From assembly GCA_964474185.1 (NCBI GenBank), contig CAYYRI010000023.1, forward strand, positions 1 to 7,350: a stretch of DNA of 7,350 nucleotides. The letters run 5' to 3'. How positions within the stretch are numbered: position 1 is the stretch's first letter; each line of letters opens with the position of its first letter. Both the position numbers and the translations under genes were made by a program. Under the pieces are notes generated by a model. That model saw nothing but the letters and a program-made list of their open reading frames with translations, did no database searches and was not told the origin of the DNA. This DNA comes from CAYYRI01 sp964474185 (lineage in GTDB: Bacteria > Patescibacteriota > Minisyncoccia > Minisyncoccales > RBG-13-42-11). Of this stretch, positions 6,725-7,350 are shown in pieces.

Positions 6725-7350
6725 TTATTTACTGCCTTCTATTGGTTTTTCTTTAACTTCAACGCTTAATCCTAATGATTTTAATTCGGCAACTAAAAGA
6801 TTGAACGAAGCGGGAATGCTCGGATTTCTGATTTCTTCCCCTTTTAATATCGCTTCGTAGGTGGCCGCTCTACCCTGAACATCATCGGATTTTATGGTAA
6901 GCATTTCCTGGAGAGTATAGGCGGCTCCGTATCCTTCCAGCGCCCAAACTTCCATTTCTCCGAACCTCTGCCCTCCGAATTGAGCCTTCCCTCCCAAGGG
7001 CTGCTGGGTAATCAGAGAGTAAGGCCCGATTGACCTCATGTGGATTTTATCTTCCACCATATGGATCAATTTCATCATATAAATCTCTCCGACGGTGACT
7101 TTCTCGGTAAAGGGGACTCCGGTTCTGCCGTCATAAAGAGTGATTTTTCCGTCTTCGGGAAGGCCGGCCTCTTTTAATTCTTTTTTAATATCTGCTTCAA
7201 CCGCTCCGGCCAGAGAGGGGGTTATCGCCCGATATCCCAATTTCTTCGCCGCCCAGCCGAGATGGGTCTCCAATATCTGGCCAAGGTTCATTCTGGAGGC
7301 GACGGTCATGGGATATAAGATTACGTCAACCGGGGTTCCGTCTTCCATAA
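6725..7350 (-). CDS. rpoB: DNA-directed RNA polymerase subunit beta, C-terminal 207 residues (5' part outside window)
   Basis: C-terminal part of the beta subunit of RNA polymerase. Hallmarks in order are EDGTPVDVILYPM, SRMNLGQILETHLGWAAK, LYDGRTGVPFTEKVTVGE, the almost invariant TQQPLGGKAQFGGQRFGEME, and YGAAYTLQEMLTIKSDD, ending PSIPASFNLLVAELKSLGLSVEV. The region after ETHLGWAAK is short and lacks the extra helices found in the E. coli protein, as in Gram-positive and many other lineages. The usual LGVPSRMN reads MTVASRMN here. The reading frame is open to the window edge, so the first Met seen is internal. The stop TAA is 4 nt from the rpoC ATG, so the two subunits are translated from one message. 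Confidence 0.98.
   Translation of the reverse strand, partial: MEDGTPVDVILYPMTVASRMNLGQILETHLGWAAKKLGYRAITPSLAGAVEADIKKELKEAGLPEDGKITLYDGRTGVPFTEKVTVGEIYMMKLIHMVEDKIHMRSIGPYSLITQQPLGGKAQFGGQRFGEMEVWALEGYGAAYTLQEMLTIKSDDVQGRAATYEAILKGEEIRNPSIPASFNLLVAELKSLGLSVEVKEKPIEGSK
6735..6740 (-). promoter_or_regulatory. Probable ribosome binding site of rpoC
   Basis: AGAAGG on the minus strand lies inside the last codons of rpoB, 14 nt before the rpoC ATG. The spacing is longer than ideal, so start-codon access may also depend on translational coupling with rpoB, whose stop codon is 4 nt upstream. Confidence 0.4.

Overview
The window reads entirely on the minus strand. From high to low coordinates it holds the 3' end of rpoB, all of rpoC, a small VOC-fold (glyoxalase/bleomycin-resistance-like) gene, a REP-associated-type Y1 tyrosine transposase gene (RAYT-like, HUH family), and the first three quarters of an ftsK/spoIIIE DNA translocase that runs off the left edge. 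There is no gene-free stretch over about 100 bases and no RNA gene was seen. The source is a bacterium. The moderate G+C of the core genes, weak or absent Shine-Dalgarno signals, a Lys-rich insertion in RpoC and the style of the FtsK and Y1 transposase proteins point to a Candidate Phyla Radiation (Patescibacteria) genome. That placement is inference, not proof. TGA is used as a stop at the end of the transposase gene, and no in-frame TGA occurs in the genes, so the code looks standard here.

Core region, 7350 to 3067: rpoB and rpoC are separated by 4 nt and are clearly one operon encoding the two large RNA polymerase subunits. All catalytic and zinc-binding residues of RpoC are present. A plausible intrinsic terminator lies about 45 bases past the rpoC stop (2999-3022).

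Accessory region, 3054 to 1781: two visibly more AT-rich genes sit between rpoC and ftsK. Three copies of an unusual hairpin (arms TAATCAAC / GTTGATTA around the loop TTACGAT, + strand) lie in the same orientation. One is just after rpoC, one is at the VOC/transposase junction overlapping the transposase start, and one overlaps the transposase stop. This is the layout expected of a REP/RAYT system: a Y1 transposase gene flanked by the short palindromes it processes. The repeat sequence is not one I recognise, and a VOC gene appears enclosed within the same unit. This cassette is the most interesting thing in the window.

Left region, 1730 to 1: ftsK begins with its own extended -10 promoter-like element and encodes a membrane anchor, a charged linker and the motor domain through Walker A and B. 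The C-terminal gamma (DNA-orienting) domain, if present, is outside the window.

Functionally, rpoBC and ftsK are housekeeping genes (transcription, chromosome segregation). The VOC and transposase genes look like an insertion in the junction between them.
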